From NCBI GenBank assembly GCA_943788815.1, contig CALSRS010000001.1:496001-560000 (forward strand): a DNA stretch of 64,000 nt. Reading direction: 5' to 3'. Both the position numbers and the translations under genes were made by a program. Positions 18,840 through 29,903 of this stretch are shown piece by piece. The notes under the pieces were generated by a model. That model ran no database searches, was not told the DNA's origin, and saw nothing but the letters and a program-made list of their open reading frames with translations. The DNA comes from an uncultured Gammaproteobacteria bacterium. Its GTDB lineage: Bacteria; Pseudomonadota; Gammaproteobacteria; Eutrophobiales; Eutrophobiaceae. Each line of letters begins with the position of its first letter. Positions within the stretch are counted from its first letter, which is position 1.

Positions 18840-19291
18840 GAATCTATTTCCGCAACTGTCGTTAATAATTCAGTGTTAGCAACTATTTTGCCATCAACGC
18901 TTGCAGTAGCAGAAAATTTCCAGATATTACGTTTAACAGTTATAAATTTAACTTCAAGAATTAATTGATCACCCGGCACAACTGTCTTTCTGAATCTTGC
19001 TTTATCAACCCCTACCAGGTAATACAATATATTATCTAAATCATCCCTGGATTCTGCTCCTGATATAACACCCAATATGGCCGCTGCCTGGGCCATGGCT
19101 TCAACAATTAAAACACCAGGCATTAAAGGTTGCTCTGGAAAATGACCATGAAAAAAAGGTTCATTAATAGTAACGTTTTTCAACGCCCTGATTGATTCAC
19201 CCGGGATAACGTCGAGCACCTTATCTAATAATAAAAAAGGATAACGGTGAGGAAGAAAATTCTTAATTTTATTGATATCAATTTCAGCCAT
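18836..19291 (-). CDS. fabZ: 3-hydroxyacyl-ACP dehydratase FabZ
   Basis: I start it at 19291 (151 residues, [19 protein letters not shown]), two bases after the lpxD stop; the longer frame to 19339 would overlap lpxD by 47 bases. Hot-dog fold dehydratase that removes water from 3-hydroxyacyl-ACP in fatty acid elongation. [11 protein letters not shown] and [24 protein letters not shown] carry the catalytic His and Glu. The window also has FabA, so both dehydratases exist, as in Escherichia coli. Confidence 0.97.
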   Translation of the reverse strand: MAEIDINKIKNFLPHRYPFLLLDKVLDVIPGESIRALKNVTINEPFFHGHFPEQPLMPGVLIVEAMAQAAAILGVISGAESRDDLDNILYYLVGVDKARFRKTVVPGDQLILEVKFITVKRNIWKFSATASVDGKIVANTELLTTVAEIDS

Positions 19292-19292
19292 A

Positions 19293-20327
19293 TTATTTCC
19301 CTGTTTCTTTAGATTTCGACATTTTATCTTCCAATGCATTTATCCTTCGCACCAGTTCATCAAGATGACGTAACCTGACCATATTCTTTCGCCAGGTAGT
19401 ATTCTCCATTGTGGTCATTGAACCGGAGTATTTTCCGGGTTTATTAATTGAATTAGTTACCCCGGACATTCCTGTTATTACAACATCGTTAGCTATGCTG
19501 ATATGTCCTGCTATTGCAGTTGCACCACCTATCATACAGCGTTTACCTATCACAACGCTTCCCGCAATGACCGCACTTCCTGCTATTGCCGTATGCGCAC
19601 CTATAATAACATTATGGCCAATCTGCACCAGATTATCGATTTTTACACCATCTTCAATCCGGGTATTACTCATCGCGCCCCTGTCGATCGATGTATTTGC
19701 ACCAATTTCCACATCATTTCCAATTTCAACTGTACCCAATTGAGGTATTTTTAACCATTGCCCATTATCAGCTACCAGTCCAAACCCATCAGACCCTATT
19801 ACTACACCTGGATGCAATATGACGCGCTCACCAATTTTAACCTCATGACATAAAGTGACATTTGACTGTAACCTGGTGTGACTACCAATCTTACTATTGT
19901 CTTCAACGACACAACCATGACCAATATATACATATTCATCAAGCTCAACATGAGAACCAATATAAGTATTTGCCCCAACAAAAGCAGATTCTGATATTCG
20001 TGCGGATTTTTCAATAACTGCGGATGGATGAACACCAGGTTGATGTTCAGGTGTCGGATGAATAAGGTTCGCGACTTTTAAATAACTAGCATAAGGATCT
20101 TTGCAAACAAGTGCATGTGAAGGAGATAGTTCCAGGTCTTCGTATGAGACTATGACGGCTCCAGCATCTGTTTGTTTCAGGTCATCATGGTATTTTGAAT
20201 TGGCATAAAAACTTATCTGTGTAGATTTCGCCGTCGATAGAGACCCTACTCCATTTATGACATAGTCAGCATCACCAATTAATTTTGCATTAATTAGCCC
20301 TGCGATTTCCCCAAGACTGTATTCCAT
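19293..20327 (-). CDS. lpxD: UDP-3-O-(3-hydroxyacyl)glucosamine N-acyltransferase
   Basis: 344 residues. The N-terminal uridine-binding domain (about 1-100) is followed by a long hexapeptide-repeat left-handed beta-helix (about 105-310). The segment [17 protein letters not shown] holds the catalytic histidine. A C-terminal helix ([18 protein letters not shown]) ends the protein. It is the third enzyme of lipid A synthesis, adding the N-linked acyl chain. It lies 27 bases after skp and directly before fabZ, the conserved order. Confidence 0.97.
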   Translation of the reverse strand: MEYSLGEIAGLINAKLIGDADYVINGVGSLSTAKSTQISFYANSKYHDDLKQTDAGAVIVSYEDLELSPSHALVCKDPYASYLKVANLIHPTPEHQPGVHPSAVIEKSARISESAFVGANTYIGSHVELDEYVYIGHGCVVEDNSKIGSHTRLQSNVTLCHEVKIGERVILHPGVVIGSDGFGLVADNGQWLKIPQLGTVEIGNDVEIGANTSIDRGAMSNTRIEDGVKIDNLVQIGHNVIIGAHTAIAGSAVIAGSVVIGKRCMIGGATAIAGHISIANDVVITGMSGVTNSINKPGKYSGSMTTMENTTWRKNMVRLRHLDELVRRINALEDKMSKSKETGK

Positions 20328-20354
20328 TTCTGGATGATACGTGATGCATTCTTC

Positions 20355-20882
20355 TTATTCAGCCGCGGCCTGATCTGATAGATATTTAATAACCATATCT
20401 GTCATATCTACTTTTGCGCTGGCAAAGATTACACCTTCACTCATTACCAGATCAAAGTTATTGTCTCTTGCGACTATCTGGATTCCATTAATAATTTCGG
20501 TTTGTATTTTTGCCAATTCTTCATTACGCCTGAATGTCAGATCTTCCCTGAACTCATCTTCGTCCCTTTTTAATTCACGACGTTTATTTATAATATCGCG
20601 TTCAAGATTTCGGCGTTCATTCTCACTCATAATCGCTGCATCTTTGGCTAGCCTTTCTTCCAATGCTTGTAAGGTTTTTTGCTCTTCTACAAGCTGCTTG
20701 TTTCTTGGAGAAAATTCATTTTCAATCAGTGCAGTAGTCTTTCTCGCTTGTGGCGATTGCTCAAGTATTCTTACAGCATTTACAACACCAATTTTATATT
20801 CTTGTGCCTGCAAAGCTGTCGTAAAAGTGCCAAACGCACCGATGATCATTGAAATGATAATTAAACGATTAAATCTTCTCAC
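20355..20882 (-). CDS. skp: OmpH/Skp family periplasmic chaperone
   Basis: 175 residues with a Sec signal peptide (about 5-26, ending ALQAQ) and then the OmpH fold: YKIGVVNAVRILEQSPQARK, a long charged coiled coil from about residue 50 to 130, and IQIVARDNNFDLVMSEGVIFASAKVDMTD returning to the core. Skp trimers hold unfolded outer membrane proteins in the periplasm for the Bam complex. The gene follows bamA by 26 bases, as in most gammaproteobacteria, which supports the assignment despite low sequence conservation. Confidence 0.92.
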   Translation of the reverse strand: MRRFNRLIIISMIIGAFGTFTTALQAQEYKIGVVNAVRILEQSPQARKTTALIENEFSPRNKQLVEEQKTLQALEERLAKDAAIMSENERRNLERDIINKRRELKRDEDEFREDLTFRRNEELAKIQTEIINGIQIVARDNNFDLVMSEGVIFASAKVDMTDMVIKYLSDQAAAE

Positions 20883-20908
20883 GTAATCTACTCCAAATTA
20901 TTTATAAA

Positions 20909-23302
20909 CTAGAAACTTGTACCTATATTAAACTGAAATTTTTCTGTTCGATCTGTTGCTGTACTATTAATTGGTGTTGATAAACTGAAACTCATCACAC
21001 CAAGTGGTGATATCCATACTGCACCAAGACCTGCCGAACCTCGCAATTTGGCCAGATCAAATTTTTCGTTTGGACCGCAAAAAGGACTGTTATTAACAGT
21101 AATAATAGGTGTATTTAGTCCTATTGGCCCAATTATCTGATCAGCATCAATATCCGTCTGACCAGAGCCGGTACAGTATACATTACCTCCATCAACAAAG
21201 GCAGAAAACTGAAATTGATCAAATTGCTCGAGAAATGGTATCGGAATTATTATTTCTGCGCCAGTCACAATCTTAATATTACCGCCTAATGGATTACCAA
21301 AGTTATCAACCGGACCAAGTGTATTTTGTTGATATCCCCTGATAGAACGGGGGCCACCAGCGTAATAATTCTCAAAGAACGGCAGTCTGTCAGTCCCCAG
21401 AAACCCGTCTCCATAGCCTAAATCTGCTTTTAAAGCGAAGACAAATCCCCGACCCAATGGCCTGAAATACTGGCCCCGGTAAGACAATTTATAAAATTCT
21501 AGCGATTTACCCGGGTTAGGTATCGCAGCTTCTCCAACAACCGTATAAAACATCCCTCGGGTAGGAAAAATAGTATTATTTCTTGTATCGTAGGAATAGC
21601 CAACGCTCACCCTAAGAATATCAAACTCATTTCCTTCGCGTTGTATGAAATCCAGTACCTGATTTGCAAAAAAACCATCTCCAGACAACTTATTATTTTC
21701 ATACCCTATCGAAGTACTGATGGCATTAAATTCTGAAATTGGAAAACCAAAATTGACGCTAGCACCAATAATCCTGCTATCGAATGCGGTCAGGTTGGCC
21801 TCTCTACCATTGGTTTCCGAATAATTTACATTATAGCCTCGACTGATCCCATCATCTGTAAAGTAGGGATTAAAATATCCCAGACTGAACGTTCTACTGT
21901 AACTACTATTATTGAATGCAAAAGAGACCCTATTACCTGTTCCAAATACATTGTTCTGTGAAATGCTTGTGGAGATAATAAGTCCATCAAATTGGGAATA
22001 ACCCAATCCAGCGGTAAATGTCCCAAAGGGTTTTTCCTCAACTGTATATTCAACGTCAACCTGATCAGCTGTTCCAGGCACTGCAGGCGTTTCTGAATTA
22101 ACATCTGCCCCAAAGAAACCCAAGCGTTGCAACCTGACTTTACCGCGTTCTACCAGCGGTGTTGAAAGCCATCCTCCTTCCTGCTGACGCATCTCCCGGC
22201 GTAAAACTTCATCGCGTGTACGAACATTGCCTATAAAATTGATACGTCTAACGTAAACACGTTTACCTGGGTCTATAAAGAATGTGATTTCAACCGTATT
22301 ATTTTCTTCATCTATATCTGGCACTGCATTTACATTCGCAAAGGCATATCCAACCGAGCCCAGAATACTTGTTAATCGCTCGCTGCTATTAGTCATTTGA
22401 GCCCTGGAAAAAAGGCTGCCTTCAATAATGGAGACCAGACCAAACATTTGCCTTTGGTTAATAACAAATTCACCTGCAAGTTTTACACCCGAGACTGTAT
22501 ATTGCTCACCTTCATTGATGTTAAGAGTGATATAAATATCTTTTTTATCGGGGGTAATGGTGACCTGTGTGGACTCGACATCAAAATTTATATATCCCCG
22601 GTCCTGATAGAAAGATTGTAAGGTTTCAATATCTGCACCAAGTTTTTGCCTGGAATAACGATCACCCTTGGTTAACATATTCATTATCCCGGATGAACCG
22701 AGCTCAAATTCATCAAGCAATTCTTTCTCTGAAAATACGGTATTTCCAACAATATTTATACTTCTGATTTTTGCGGCATCACCTTCAGATATCGTAACCG
22801 ATATGCCCACTCGATTATTCGGAAGCTCTTCTACATCTGCAGAAATTCTTACGCCGTATTTTCCATTGGCATGATATTGACGTTCAAGTTCTATCTGTAA
22901 CTTTTCGACTTGTGATCTATCATATACCCGACCTTCGACAAAGCCCGCTTCTTCAAGACCTTCCATTAAGTTATCTGTAGTAATGTCTTTATTCCCATCA
23001 ATTTCCAGGCTACCAATGGTTGGCCTTTCATCAACAGTAATCAGAAGTATGTTTGCTTCGCGCTCAATTTTCACATCATCAAAAAAACCTGTCCGAAATA
23101 ATTCACGTAGTGATTCAGCAGATTTTTGATCATTAAAAGCATCGCCTATTTCGACGGGGAGATAATTAAAAATTGTTCCAGGTGTCAAACGCTGTAGTCC
23201 TGCAATTCGGATGTCCTGAATTACAAACTCTTCAATTGCAAAGACTTGTACTGCATTCAACAAAAGATACAAAAATATAATTTTGCAGGATTTTTTTATC
23301 AT
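20909..23302 (-). CDS. bamA: Outer membrane protein assembly factor BamA
   Basis: 797 residues with signal peptide (about 1-22), five POTRA repeats (about 24-420) and a C-terminal 16-strand Omp85 barrel. GGPRSIRGYQQNTLGP is the loop-6 (V/I)RG(F/Y) motif conserved in the family. The protein ends in phenylalanine (FQFNIGTSF), the usual outer membrane signature. It inserts beta-barrel proteins into the outer membrane. It lies between rseP and skp as expected. The loop containing VYCTGSGQTDIDADQ with two cysteines (also SPFCGPNEK) may be disulfide-linked; that is inference. Confidence 0.98.
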   Translation of the reverse strand: MIKKSCKIIFLYLLLNAVQVFAIEEFVIQDIRIAGLQRLTPGTIFNYLPVEIGDAFNDQKSAESLRELFRTGFFDDVKIEREANILLITVDERPTIGSLEIDGNKDITTDNLMEGLEEAGFVEGRVYDRSQVEKLQIELERQYHANGKYGVRISADVEELPNNRVGISVTISEGDAAKIRSINIVGNTVFSEKELLDEFELGSSGIMNMLTKGDRYSRQKLGADIETLQSFYQDRGYINFDVESTQVTITPDKKDIYITLNINEGEQYTVSGVKLAGEFVINQRQMFGLVSIIEGSLFSRAQMTNSSERLTSILGSVGYAFANVNAVPDIDEENNTVEITFFIDPGKRVYVRRINFIGNVRTRDEVLRREMRQQEGGWLSTPLVERGKVRLQRLGFFGADVNSETPAVPGTADQVDVEYTVEEKPFGTFTAGLGYSQFDGLIISTSISQNNVFGTGNRVSFAFNNSSYSRTFSLGYFNPYFTDDGISRGYNVNYSETNGREANLTAFDSRIIGASVNFGFPISEFNAISTSIGYENNKLSGDGFFANQVLDFIQREGNEFDILRVSVGYSYDTRNNTIFPTRGMFYTVVGEAAIPNPGKSLEFYKLSYRGQYFRPLGRGFVFALKADLGYGDGFLGTDRLPFFENYYAGGPRSIRGYQQNTLGPVDNFGNPLGGNIKIVTGAEIIIPIPFLEQFDQFQFSAFVDGGNVYCTGSGQTDIDADQIIGPIGLNTPIITVNNSPFCGPNEKFDLAKLRGSAGLGAVWISPLGVMSFSLSTPINSTATDRTEKFQFNIGTSF

Positions 23303-23354
23303 GAATAATATAATTAACGAGTTTATTTCTTATCTGTTTACTTTAAATACACAT

Positions 23355-24806
23355 CTATCCTATGACTCGGATGATATCGTTATACAGGGCCAGCCCCATC
23401 AAGCTGAGCAATAATACCAGACCTAATTGCTGTCCCATAACTTGCAGTGACTCTGACGGAGGACTCCCTTTTATTGCTTCTATGAGATAAAACAGGACAT
23501 GCCCTCCGTCCAGTAATGGAATTGGTAATAAATTTAATACTCCAAGGCTGACACTAACAATCGCAAGAAAACCTAAAAAAGCAACAATCCCGAGTTCGGC
23601 TGTATCTCCGGCATACTTTGCAATCGTAATTGGACCACTCAGATTTTTTACAGAAGCTTCTCCAACGAGCATTTTACCTAATATTCGTAATGTCATCACA
23701 GATACTTCAAATGTGCGATCAAATGCTTTAATCAATGCCGAAACAACAGAATATGAATCCAGGGCATAAAAAGTGTTATCAGGACGATAACTGGTATCAA
23801 AAGCAGCGCCGATTCTTCCTATGATTTCTCCGCTGTCTGTCTCCACTGACTGGGGAGTAATAAGTAGCGTTGTGGCCTCACCATCTCGTTGGATTTCGAC
23901 GTTAATGGCAGTATCTGGGCTGGAACGTATATATTCCACCCAATCTACCCAGCTTGTTATTGGATTATCATCAGCATTTATTACCAAATCACCTGATCTC
24001 AGGCCTGATTGTTCAGCAGCACCACCCGGGGATATTTCACCCATAATTGCAGGATATTCGGGGATACGCGGTTCTACACCGATTTTTTCGAGCAAGCTCC
24101 CCGATGCCATTTCATCAATGGTGATATGAGATAAATTCAAATTTACGAATCGTGTGGCATTGTTATTCCCTAATACTTGAACTTCAACGGTCCTGGCATC
24201 AACAATTCCAGGCACCAGAAGGTCTATAGTAGATGCCCATGTTCTAACCTCATTACCATCAATCTGTACAATTTGATCACCATCGCGTAACCCGGATTCC
24301 ATTGCCAATGAAGAAGGAGTTATTTCATCTATGATTGGTTTTAAACCAGAAACACCAATCATGTAAATTATCCAGTATGCAAATATTGCAAAAATAAAAT
24401 TAAATACAGGCCCCGCCAGGACAATAGACAAGCGCTGTCCGAGTGATTTACGATTAAAGCTCAGTTCCAGTTGATCAGGAGGAACAATACCTTCTCTTTC
24501 ATCCAACATTTTCACATACCCACCCAGGGGCAAACCTGCTACTACAAATTCTGTTTCATCAGGTGAGAATTGCCGTTGTTTGAATATTTTTGTTAAGCCC
24601 TTTTTCCAGGGGGGATTTGTAAATCCCAGGTGCCACCATGGTGCGCTAAAATCAAAACGCCATATCGGCTTACCAAACCCAACTGAAAATCTCAAAATTT
24701 TGACATTACATTTTCTGGCCACCCAATAATGACCATACTCATGAAAAGTAATCAGGATACCCAATGCCAAAATAAAGGAAGCTAATGACTGAATAAATTC
24801 AATCAT
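23355..24806 (-). CDS. rseP: RseP-family intramembrane zinc metalloprotease
   Basis: 483 residues. Site-2 protease family: HEYGH at 22-26 in the first membrane helix binds zinc, and the C-terminal [15 protein letters not shown] provides the third ligand. Two periplasmic PDZ domains lie between (about 130-310, [13 protein letters not shown] and [13 protein letters not shown]). The family releases sigma-E by cutting the anti-sigma factor RseA and clears signal peptides. The start overlaps dxr by four bases; bamA, a sigma-E target in many species, is next downstream. Confidence 0.96.
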   Translation of the reverse strand: MIEFIQSLASFILALGILITFHEYGHYWVARKCNVKILRFSVGFGKPIWRFDFSAPWWHLGFTNPPWKKGLTKIFKQRQFSPDETEFVVAGLPLGGYVKMLDEREGIVPPDQLELSFNRKSLGQRLSIVLAGPVFNFIFAIFAYWIIYMIGVSGLKPIIDEITPSSLAMESGLRDGDQIVQIDGNEVRTWASTIDLLVPGIVDARTVEVQVLGNNNATRFVNLNLSHITIDEMASGSLLEKIGVEPRIPEYPAIMGEISPGGAAEQSGLRSGDLVINADDNPITSWVDWVEYIRSSPDTAINVEIQRDGEATTLLITPQSVETDSGEIIGRIGAAFDTSYRPDNTFYALDSYSVVSALIKAFDRTFEVSVMTLRILGKMLVGEASVKNLSGPITIAKYAGDTAELGIVAFLGFLAIVSVSLGVLNLLPIPLLDGGHVLFYLIEAIKGSPPSESLQVMGQQLGLVLLLSLMGLALYNDIIRVIG

Positions 24807-25984
24807 GCGGCTAATTCACCAATAATCTGTTCGGAGTATTGGCGCGCAGCTTTATCAGCATCAAGCACACAATCAATATTATCCGCAGCAATCGACGGAA
24901 CATTAGTCAAGGTAGATTCTACAATTTTTGCAATATCAGTAAATCGTATTTCCCCCTGTAAAAATCTGGAAACCGCAACTTCGTTAGCAGCATTTAAGAT
25001 TGTTGTAGAGGTGCCACCAGCAATCATTGCGTCTGCAGCAAGTTTCAAACAGGGGAATCTAATTGGATCAGCGATTTCGAAATCTAATCTTGCGATATCA
25101 AACAGGTTTAAAGAATTAACCCCTGATGAGATTCTTTCAGGCCATGCAAGAGCATGCGCTATAGGTGTACGCATATCCGGGTTACCAAGCTGTGCCAATA
25201 TAGAGCCATCTTCATACTCAACCATTGAATGAATTACACTCTGAGGATGAATTAATACCTCTATCTGTTCAGGCTTTGCATTAAATAACCAACATGCCTC
25301 TATCACCTCTAGCCCTTTATTCATCATCGTAGCAGAATCAACAGAGATTTTTTTACCCATAACCCAGTTTGGATGTGCACAAGCTTGATCCGGCGTAACT
25401 ATCGACAATTCACTTAATGGTGTTTCTCTGAATGGACCGCCAGATGCAGTAATTAATATCCGGGTAACACCTACACTACTCAATCCCTTCTCATAACCAC
25501 CAGGCATACATTGAAATAACGCATTGTGTTCGCTGTCTATTGGCAATAACTCTGCCCCATTTTCATGTATTGCATCCATAAATAATTGACCTGACATCAC
25601 AAGAGATTCCTTATTAGCCAGAAGTACACGTTTACCTGCTCGTGCTGCGGCAAGTGTTGGTATTAATCCAGCCGCACCAACGATTGCAGCCATGACACAA
25701 TCCACTTCAGGCAAAGCTGCCACCATGACTAATCCATCCTGACCTGACAGGACTTCAGTCTCTGAATCTTCCTTAGACAGTAAATCTCTTAATTTATCCG
25801 CAGATTTTTCATTTGCCATAACAGCATACCTTGGTCGCCAAATCAGGCACTGCTCTTTGAGCTTCTCTACGCTATTATTAGCTGCCAGCGCGATAACCTG
25901 GTATTTGTCCTGGTGCTGGCTTAATACGTTCAGAGTGCTCAGACCGATACTACCGGTTGACCCCAGGATAGTGACGCCTTTCAC
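24803..25984 (-). CDS. dxr: 1-deoxy-D-xylulose 5-phosphate reductoisomerase
   Basis: 393 residues. The N-terminal NADPH-binding [14 protein letters not shown] motif, the [10 protein letters not shown] segment, [14 protein letters not shown] and the flexible-loop region [14 protein letters not shown] are all present. It converts DXP to MEP in the non-mevalonate isoprenoid pathway. That pathway supplies the UppS made by a gene 1.5 kb downstream and the squalene synthase at 37544. It overlaps cdsA and rseP by four bases each. IspG of the same pathway is at 47380. Confidence 0.98.
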   Translation of the reverse strand: MKGVTILGSTGSIGLSTLNVLSQHQDKYQVIALAANNSVEKLKEQCLIWRPRYAVMANEKSADKLRDLLSKEDSETEVLSGQDGLVMVAALPEVDCVMAAIVGAAGLIPTLAAARAGKRVLLANKESLVMSGQLFMDAIHENGAELLPIDSEHNALFQCMPGGYEKGLSSVGVTRILITASGGPFRETPLSELSIVTPDQACAHPNWVMGKKISVDSATMMNKGLEVIEACWLFNAKPEQIEVLIHPQSVIHSMVEYEDGSILAQLGNPDMRTPIAHALAWPERISSGVNSLNLFDIARLDFEIADPIRFPCLKLAADAMIAGGTSTTILNAANEVAVSRFLQGEIRFTDIAKIVESTLTNVPSIAADNIDCVLDADKAARQYSEQIIGELAA

Positions 25985-26808
25985 CTGGCTAACCCCGCTA
26001 ATGTAATAAATGATAAAAAAACCGGACTAGCCGCAGTAAAGCTGTCTATGCGGTCCAAAACACCACCATGCCCTGGAAGGATAGAACCACTGTCTTTCGC
26101 GATTGCACTCCTTTTAAGCAAACTTTCCATTAGATCTCCGATAATTGATGCTAAAACCGTCATTATGCATATTAACAAAAATATAATACTTTCAGATAGT
26201 TGAAATTCTTTATTAATGCTAAAACCTATACTGAGTAAGCAGCAAGCTACTATTGCACCCGTCACTCCTTCCCATGTTTTACCTGGGCTAATCATTCGCG
26301 CCAACTTATGTTTACCCCATTTTCGACCACAAAAATATCCTGATATATCAGCCGTCCATATCAATAGAAACAAAAATATTAAAAAGACAGGTCCTTCCTG
26401 AACATCCAAACTGTGAAGAATAAGCAGACTTAACCAGGCTGGTACCAGTGTAAATATACCTGCGAAAAACTTTGCAACATTGGAGCTTTGCGGAATCTTA
26501 CCGGAAATTTCTGCACTTACAATCAACCACGTCACAAACAACCACCAAATAAAACCTGCATAAACAAAGAACATCCCAAGATTTTGTTTATAGCACCAAT
26601 ATGCTCCAACAAGACATCCAATAATGACAAGCATATAGATCGTAGACTGATGTAGCTTATGCAAGTTCGAGAGGCGTGCCCATTCATGAACACCCAACAA
26701 AATAATTATGCTGCTAATCAATGCCACCCAATGGGTTTCACCATATACTAATCCAAGAATTACCGGTGGTATTAAAAATAAGGCCGTAAGAACTCGTTTC
26801 CAAAGCAT
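25981..26808 (-). CDS. cdsA: Phosphatidate cytidylyltransferase
   Basis: 275 residues with about eight hydrophobic membrane segments. The C-terminal CDP-alcohol signature [36 protein letters not shown] (split here: [10 protein letters not shown] and [11 protein letters not shown]) is intact. It makes CDP-diacylglycerol from phosphatidate and CTP at the inner membrane, the branch point for all phospholipids. It starts two bases before the uppS stop region and overlaps dxr, the standard order uppS-cdsA-dxr. Confidence 0.97.
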   Translation of the reverse strand: MLWKRVLTALFLIPPVILGLVYGETHWVALISSIIILLGVHEWARLSNLHKLHQSTIYMLVIIGCLVGAYWCYKQNLGMFFVYAGFIWWLFVTWLIVSAEISGKIPQSSNVAKFFAGIFTLVPAWLSLLILHSLDVQEGPVFLIFLFLLIWTADISGYFCGRKWGKHKLARMISPGKTWEGVTGAIVACCLLSIGFSINKEFQLSESIIFLLICIMTVLASIIGDLMESLLKRSAIAKDSGSILPGHGGVLDRIDSFTAASPVFLSFITLAGLAR

Positions 26809-26809
26809 A

Positions 26810-27538
26810 TTACTTGTCTTCTATTTGTTCCATGGTTAATCCAAACCTGCGTTGTCTACCTTCAAACCATTCAATTGCCTTTAATAATTGTTCTTCATTA
26901 AAATCCGGCCATAATTCATCACAAAAATATAATTCTGAATAAGCACATTGCCAAAGGAGAAAATTACTAATTCGTTGTTCTCCTCCGGTTCTAATAAACA
27001 AATCTGGCTCAGGGTATCCAGATAAGGAAAGATAACTAATCATCTCAGAGTCTGAGATATTTTCTGGTTCTAATTTCCCCTGCTTAACATCATCTGCTAT
27101 TTTCTGACAGGCATTAATGATGTCCCACCGTCCACCATAATTTGCAGCCACAAACAAATTTAACCCGGTATTTAACTTAGTCTTCTTTTCACTGCTTTCT
27201 ACCATGTTCACAAGTTTTTCAGGAAACTGGTGTCGATCTCCTATAAATTTAAGTACGACGTTGTTTTTGTTTAATTCTTCGACTTCATTTTTCAATGCCG
27301 AAATAAACAATTCCATTAATAAATCGACTTCCTGTCTAGGCCGCTTCCAGTTTTCACTGCTGAAAGCAAATACAGTTAAATTTTCTATGTGTTTTTTTGC
27401 ACAAAATTTTACGATATCGCGTAGGGAATTTACGCCTTTTTTATGACCAGCACTTCTGGGTAATCCACGTTGAGTTGCCCAGCGACCATTACCGTCCATG
27501 ATAATCGCGATATGTTTGGGTGAGCTTGTATTTTGCAT
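26810..27538 (-). CDS. uppS: Undecaprenyl diphosphate synthase (cis-prenyltransferase)
   Basis: 242 residues. HIAIIMDGNGRWATQRG at the N-terminus carries the Mg-binding aspartate. AFSSENWKRP, NYGGRWDI and the C-terminal PDLFIRTGGEQRISNFLLWQCAYSE (RxGGExRxSNF) complete the active site. It builds the C55 carrier lipid for peptidoglycan and surface polysaccharides. It lies 69 bases downstream of frr. No unusual features. Confidence 0.98.
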   Translation of the reverse strand: MQNTSSPKHIAIIMDGNGRWATQRGLPRSAGHKKGVNSLRDIVKFCAKKHIENLTVFAFSSENWKRPRQEVDLLMELFISALKNEVEELNKNNVVLKFIGDRHQFPEKLVNMVESSEKKTKLNTGLNLFVAANYGGRWDIINACQKIADDVKQGKLEPENISDSEMISYLSLSGYPEPDLFIRTGGEQRISNFLLWQCAYSELYFCDELWPDFNEEQLLKAIEWFEGRQRRFGLTMEQIEDK

Positions 27539-27607
27539 AATGGAAATTTCTGAAATAATGAATTACTGCCGTAGCATGATTTTTGCAGGTTCAAAAACTT
27601 TCAGGCT

Positions 27608-28165
27608 TTAGATCTCCATTAATTCCTCTTCCTTGGCATTCAGTAATTTTTCGATTTCATCAATGTTTGAATCTGTCGCCTTTTGTACCCTGTCTTCGCC
27701 TTTGCGAAGATCATCTTCTGAAATTTCCTTATCTTTTACCAGATCTTTTAAATGATTATTTGCATCACGGCGGATGTTTCTAACAGAAACACGTCCTTTC
27801 TCTACTTCTGTTTTGACAACTTTTATCAGTTCTTTTCTTCTGTCTTCTGTCAATGCTGGCAATGGTACTTTCATGGAGTCACCGGTTGAAACAGGATTCA
27901 ACCCAAGATCTGAGGTAAGTATCGCCTTTTCTACATCTGCAAATGCAGCTTTATCCCAAACTGATACATTCAAGGTTCTGGCATCAATTACATTTACTGA
28001 TGCTACCTGGTTAATGGGAACATCACTACCATAGTAAGACACCATGACATGGTCTAACAGGCTGGGATGTGCCCGACCGGAACGAATCTTGGACAACTCA
28101 TGTTTCAGGGTATCGAGACTTTTTTTCATCCGCTCATCGGCATCGCGAATAATATCTTCGATCAT
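27608..28165 (-). CDS. frr: Ribosome recycling factor
   Basis: 185 residues, the standard RRF length. Domain I helices carry the conserved KIRSGRAHPSLLDHVMVSYYGSDVPINQVAS and the LTEDRRKELIKVVKTEVEKGRVSVRNIRRDAN segment (quoted in parts: LTEDRRKELIK, VRNIRRDAN). With EF-G it splits ribosomes after termination. It sits 87 bases after pyrH in the universal rpsB-tsf-pyrH-frr order. Confidence 0.98.
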   Translation of the reverse strand: MIEDIIRDADERMKKSLDTLKHELSKIRSGRAHPSLLDHVMVSYYGSDVPINQVASVNVIDARTLNVSVWDKAAFADVEKAILTSDLGLNPVSTGDSMKVPLPALTEDRRKELIKVVKTEVEKGRVSVRNIRRDANNHLKDLVKDKEISEDDLRKGEDRVQKATDSNIDEIEKLLNAKEEELMEI

Positions 28166-28252
28166 GCTAGTTCTCCAGAATGGCTGATAGTATTATTTTG
28201 TTAACTGCTTATAAATCAAGTAAGTACTGTATCACTTTTGTCATTAGCTTGC

Positions 28253-28978
28253 CTATGAGACAAGGGTGCCCTCATCCATGCCTCTGGCTGCTCGCATTAA
28301 TGCACCAGATTTCATCATATCCAGCACACGTAGTGGCATGTTATTGTCACGACAAAGGACAACAGCAGTAGTGTCCATTACGGCAAGTTTTCTCTCTATG
28401 ACTTCATCATATTCCAGTGTGTTATAACGGGTTGCAGATTTATCTTTGACTGGATCAGCAGAATATACGCCGTCTACCTTTGTTGCTTTTATCAAAAGAT
28501 CCGCATTAATCTCTACCGCCCTCAAGCTGGCCGCTGAATCTGTAGTAAAAAATGGGTTTCCTGTCCCTGCAGCAAAAATAACTATTCGTCCTTTTTCCAG
28601 GTGACGCACAGCTCGACGCCGAATAAAATCTTCGCATACCTGGTTAACTTTTATTGCTGACATTACCCTTGCATACAAACCAACACGTTCTATAGCATCT
28701 TGCATGGCTAGTGAATTGATAATAGTTGCGATCATGCCCATTTGGTCGGCAGTAACTCGATCGATTCCAGAAGCTGCCAGACCAGTGCCACGAAAATAAT
28801 TTCCTGCGCCAACAACAATTGCAACTTCTACACCAGCTGATTTGAGATCTTTCACTTCACCAGCGATTCGGTTTAATACGTTTGGATCTATTCCATACTC
28901 AGTCTTTCCCATAAGGGCCTCACCACTGAGCTTGAGTAATATGCGTTTGTACTTTATTTCTGGCGAGCTTTCAGTCAA
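28253..28978 (-). CDS. pyrH: Uridylate kinase
   Basis: 241 residues of the amino acid kinase fold. [15 protein letters not shown] at the start, [35 protein letters not shown] (quoted part [14 protein letters not shown]) and [16 protein letters not shown] are diagnostic. It phosphorylates UMP to UDP and is a hexamer regulated by GTP and UTP. It lies 14 bases after tsf. Confidence 0.98.
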   Translation of the reverse strand: MTESSPEIKYKRILLKLSGEALMGKTEYGIDPNVLNRIAGEVKDLKSAGVEVAIVVGAGNYFRGTGLAASGIDRVTADQMGMIATIINSLAMQDAIERVGLYARVMSAIKVNQVCEDFIRRRAVRHLEKGRIVIFAAGTGNPFFTTDSAASLRAVEINADLLIKATKVDGVYSADPVKDKSATRYNTLEYDEVIERKLAVMDTTAVVLCRDNNMPLRVLDMMKSGALMRAARGMDEGTLVS

Positions 28979-28992
28979 CGTATTTCCAGTAT

Positions 28993-29880
28993 TTAATCTG
29001 ATCCTTTGGCCTGTGCCATAACTTCTTCAACAAAGTTATCCTCTTTCTTTTCCAGTCCTTCACCAACTTCAAACCGGACAAAAGAAATAACGCTGGCATC
29101 ATTTGATTTTAATAATTTGTCTATTGTTACGTCAGGGTCTTTTACAAACGACTGACCAAGCAATGTGATCTCCTTGAGAAATTTATTGATCCGGCCGGAT
29201 ACCATTTTCTCGATGATCTCAGCAGGTTTTCCACTTTCTTCAGCCTGGGCCCGAAATACAGTTTTTTCATTCTCTAATATTTCTTCAGGTACTTCCTCTG
29301 GATTAATACAAACTGGCTTGCTAGCAGCTATATGCATTGCCAAATCTTTGGCGAGCTGGTCATTTCCACCGTTTAATTCAACGATGACACCTATCCGAAC
29401 ACCATGGAGATAAGTACCAACAACCCCGTTATGCTCCAGCTTATTAAATCTCCTGATAGAAATATTCTCACCTATTTTTGCCACTAACTCTGCACGGGAT
29501 TCATCAATGGTTTTGCCTTGCCCGTCATCAATTGATAACTTCAACACGTCTTCAATCGTTTCAGGTTTATTTTCCAGTAATACGCCAGCGACTGAATTAG
29601 CAAATGCGGTAAAATTATCATCTTTTGCCACAAAGTCTGTTTCGCAGTTTGTTTCCAGAATAACTGATCGCTTTGCATCATCTGATTGCTGAATTATGAT
29701 GATTCCTTCAGCAGCAACTCTCCCCGCTTTTTTTGCGGCCTTGGCCATACCAGACTTGCGCATACTTTCAATCGCGGCCTCAATGTCGCCATCAGATTCC
29801 TGAAGGGATTTTTTACAATCCATCATCCCTGCACCGGTACGTTCTCGTAGTTCTTTTACTAATGAAGCTGTTATTTCCAT
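28993..29880 (-). CDS. tsf: Elongation factor Ts
   Basis: 295 residues. The N-terminal UBA-like domain ([19 protein letters not shown]) is followed by the [10 protein letters not shown] motif that displaces Mg2+ from EF-Tu, the core dimerisation domains, and [18 protein letters not shown] near the end. It is the nucleotide exchange factor of EF-Tu. It lies 23 bases after rpsB in the universal rpsB-tsf operon. Confidence 0.98.
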   Translation of the reverse strand: MEITASLVKELRERTGAGMMDCKKSLQESDGDIEAAIESMRKSGMAKAAKKAGRVAAEGIIIIQQSDDAKRSVILETNCETDFVAKDDNFTAFANSVAGVLLENKPETIEDVLKLSIDDGQGKTIDESRAELVAKIGENISIRRFNKLEHNGVVGTYLHGVRIGVIVELNGGNDQLAKDLAMHIAASKPVCINPEEVPEEILENEKTVFRAQAEESGKPAEIIEKMVSGRINKFLKEITLLGQSFVKDPDVTIDKLLKSNDASVISFVRFEVGEGLEKKEDNFVEEVMAQAKGSD

Positions 29881-29903
29881 TTTAAATCCTGTCTCTATGC
29901 TCT

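Noticed and set aside
19411-19743. Plus-strand frame of 110 codons inside lpxD
   Set aside because: Antisense shadow of the hexapeptide-repeat coding region; lpxD is complete in its own frame.
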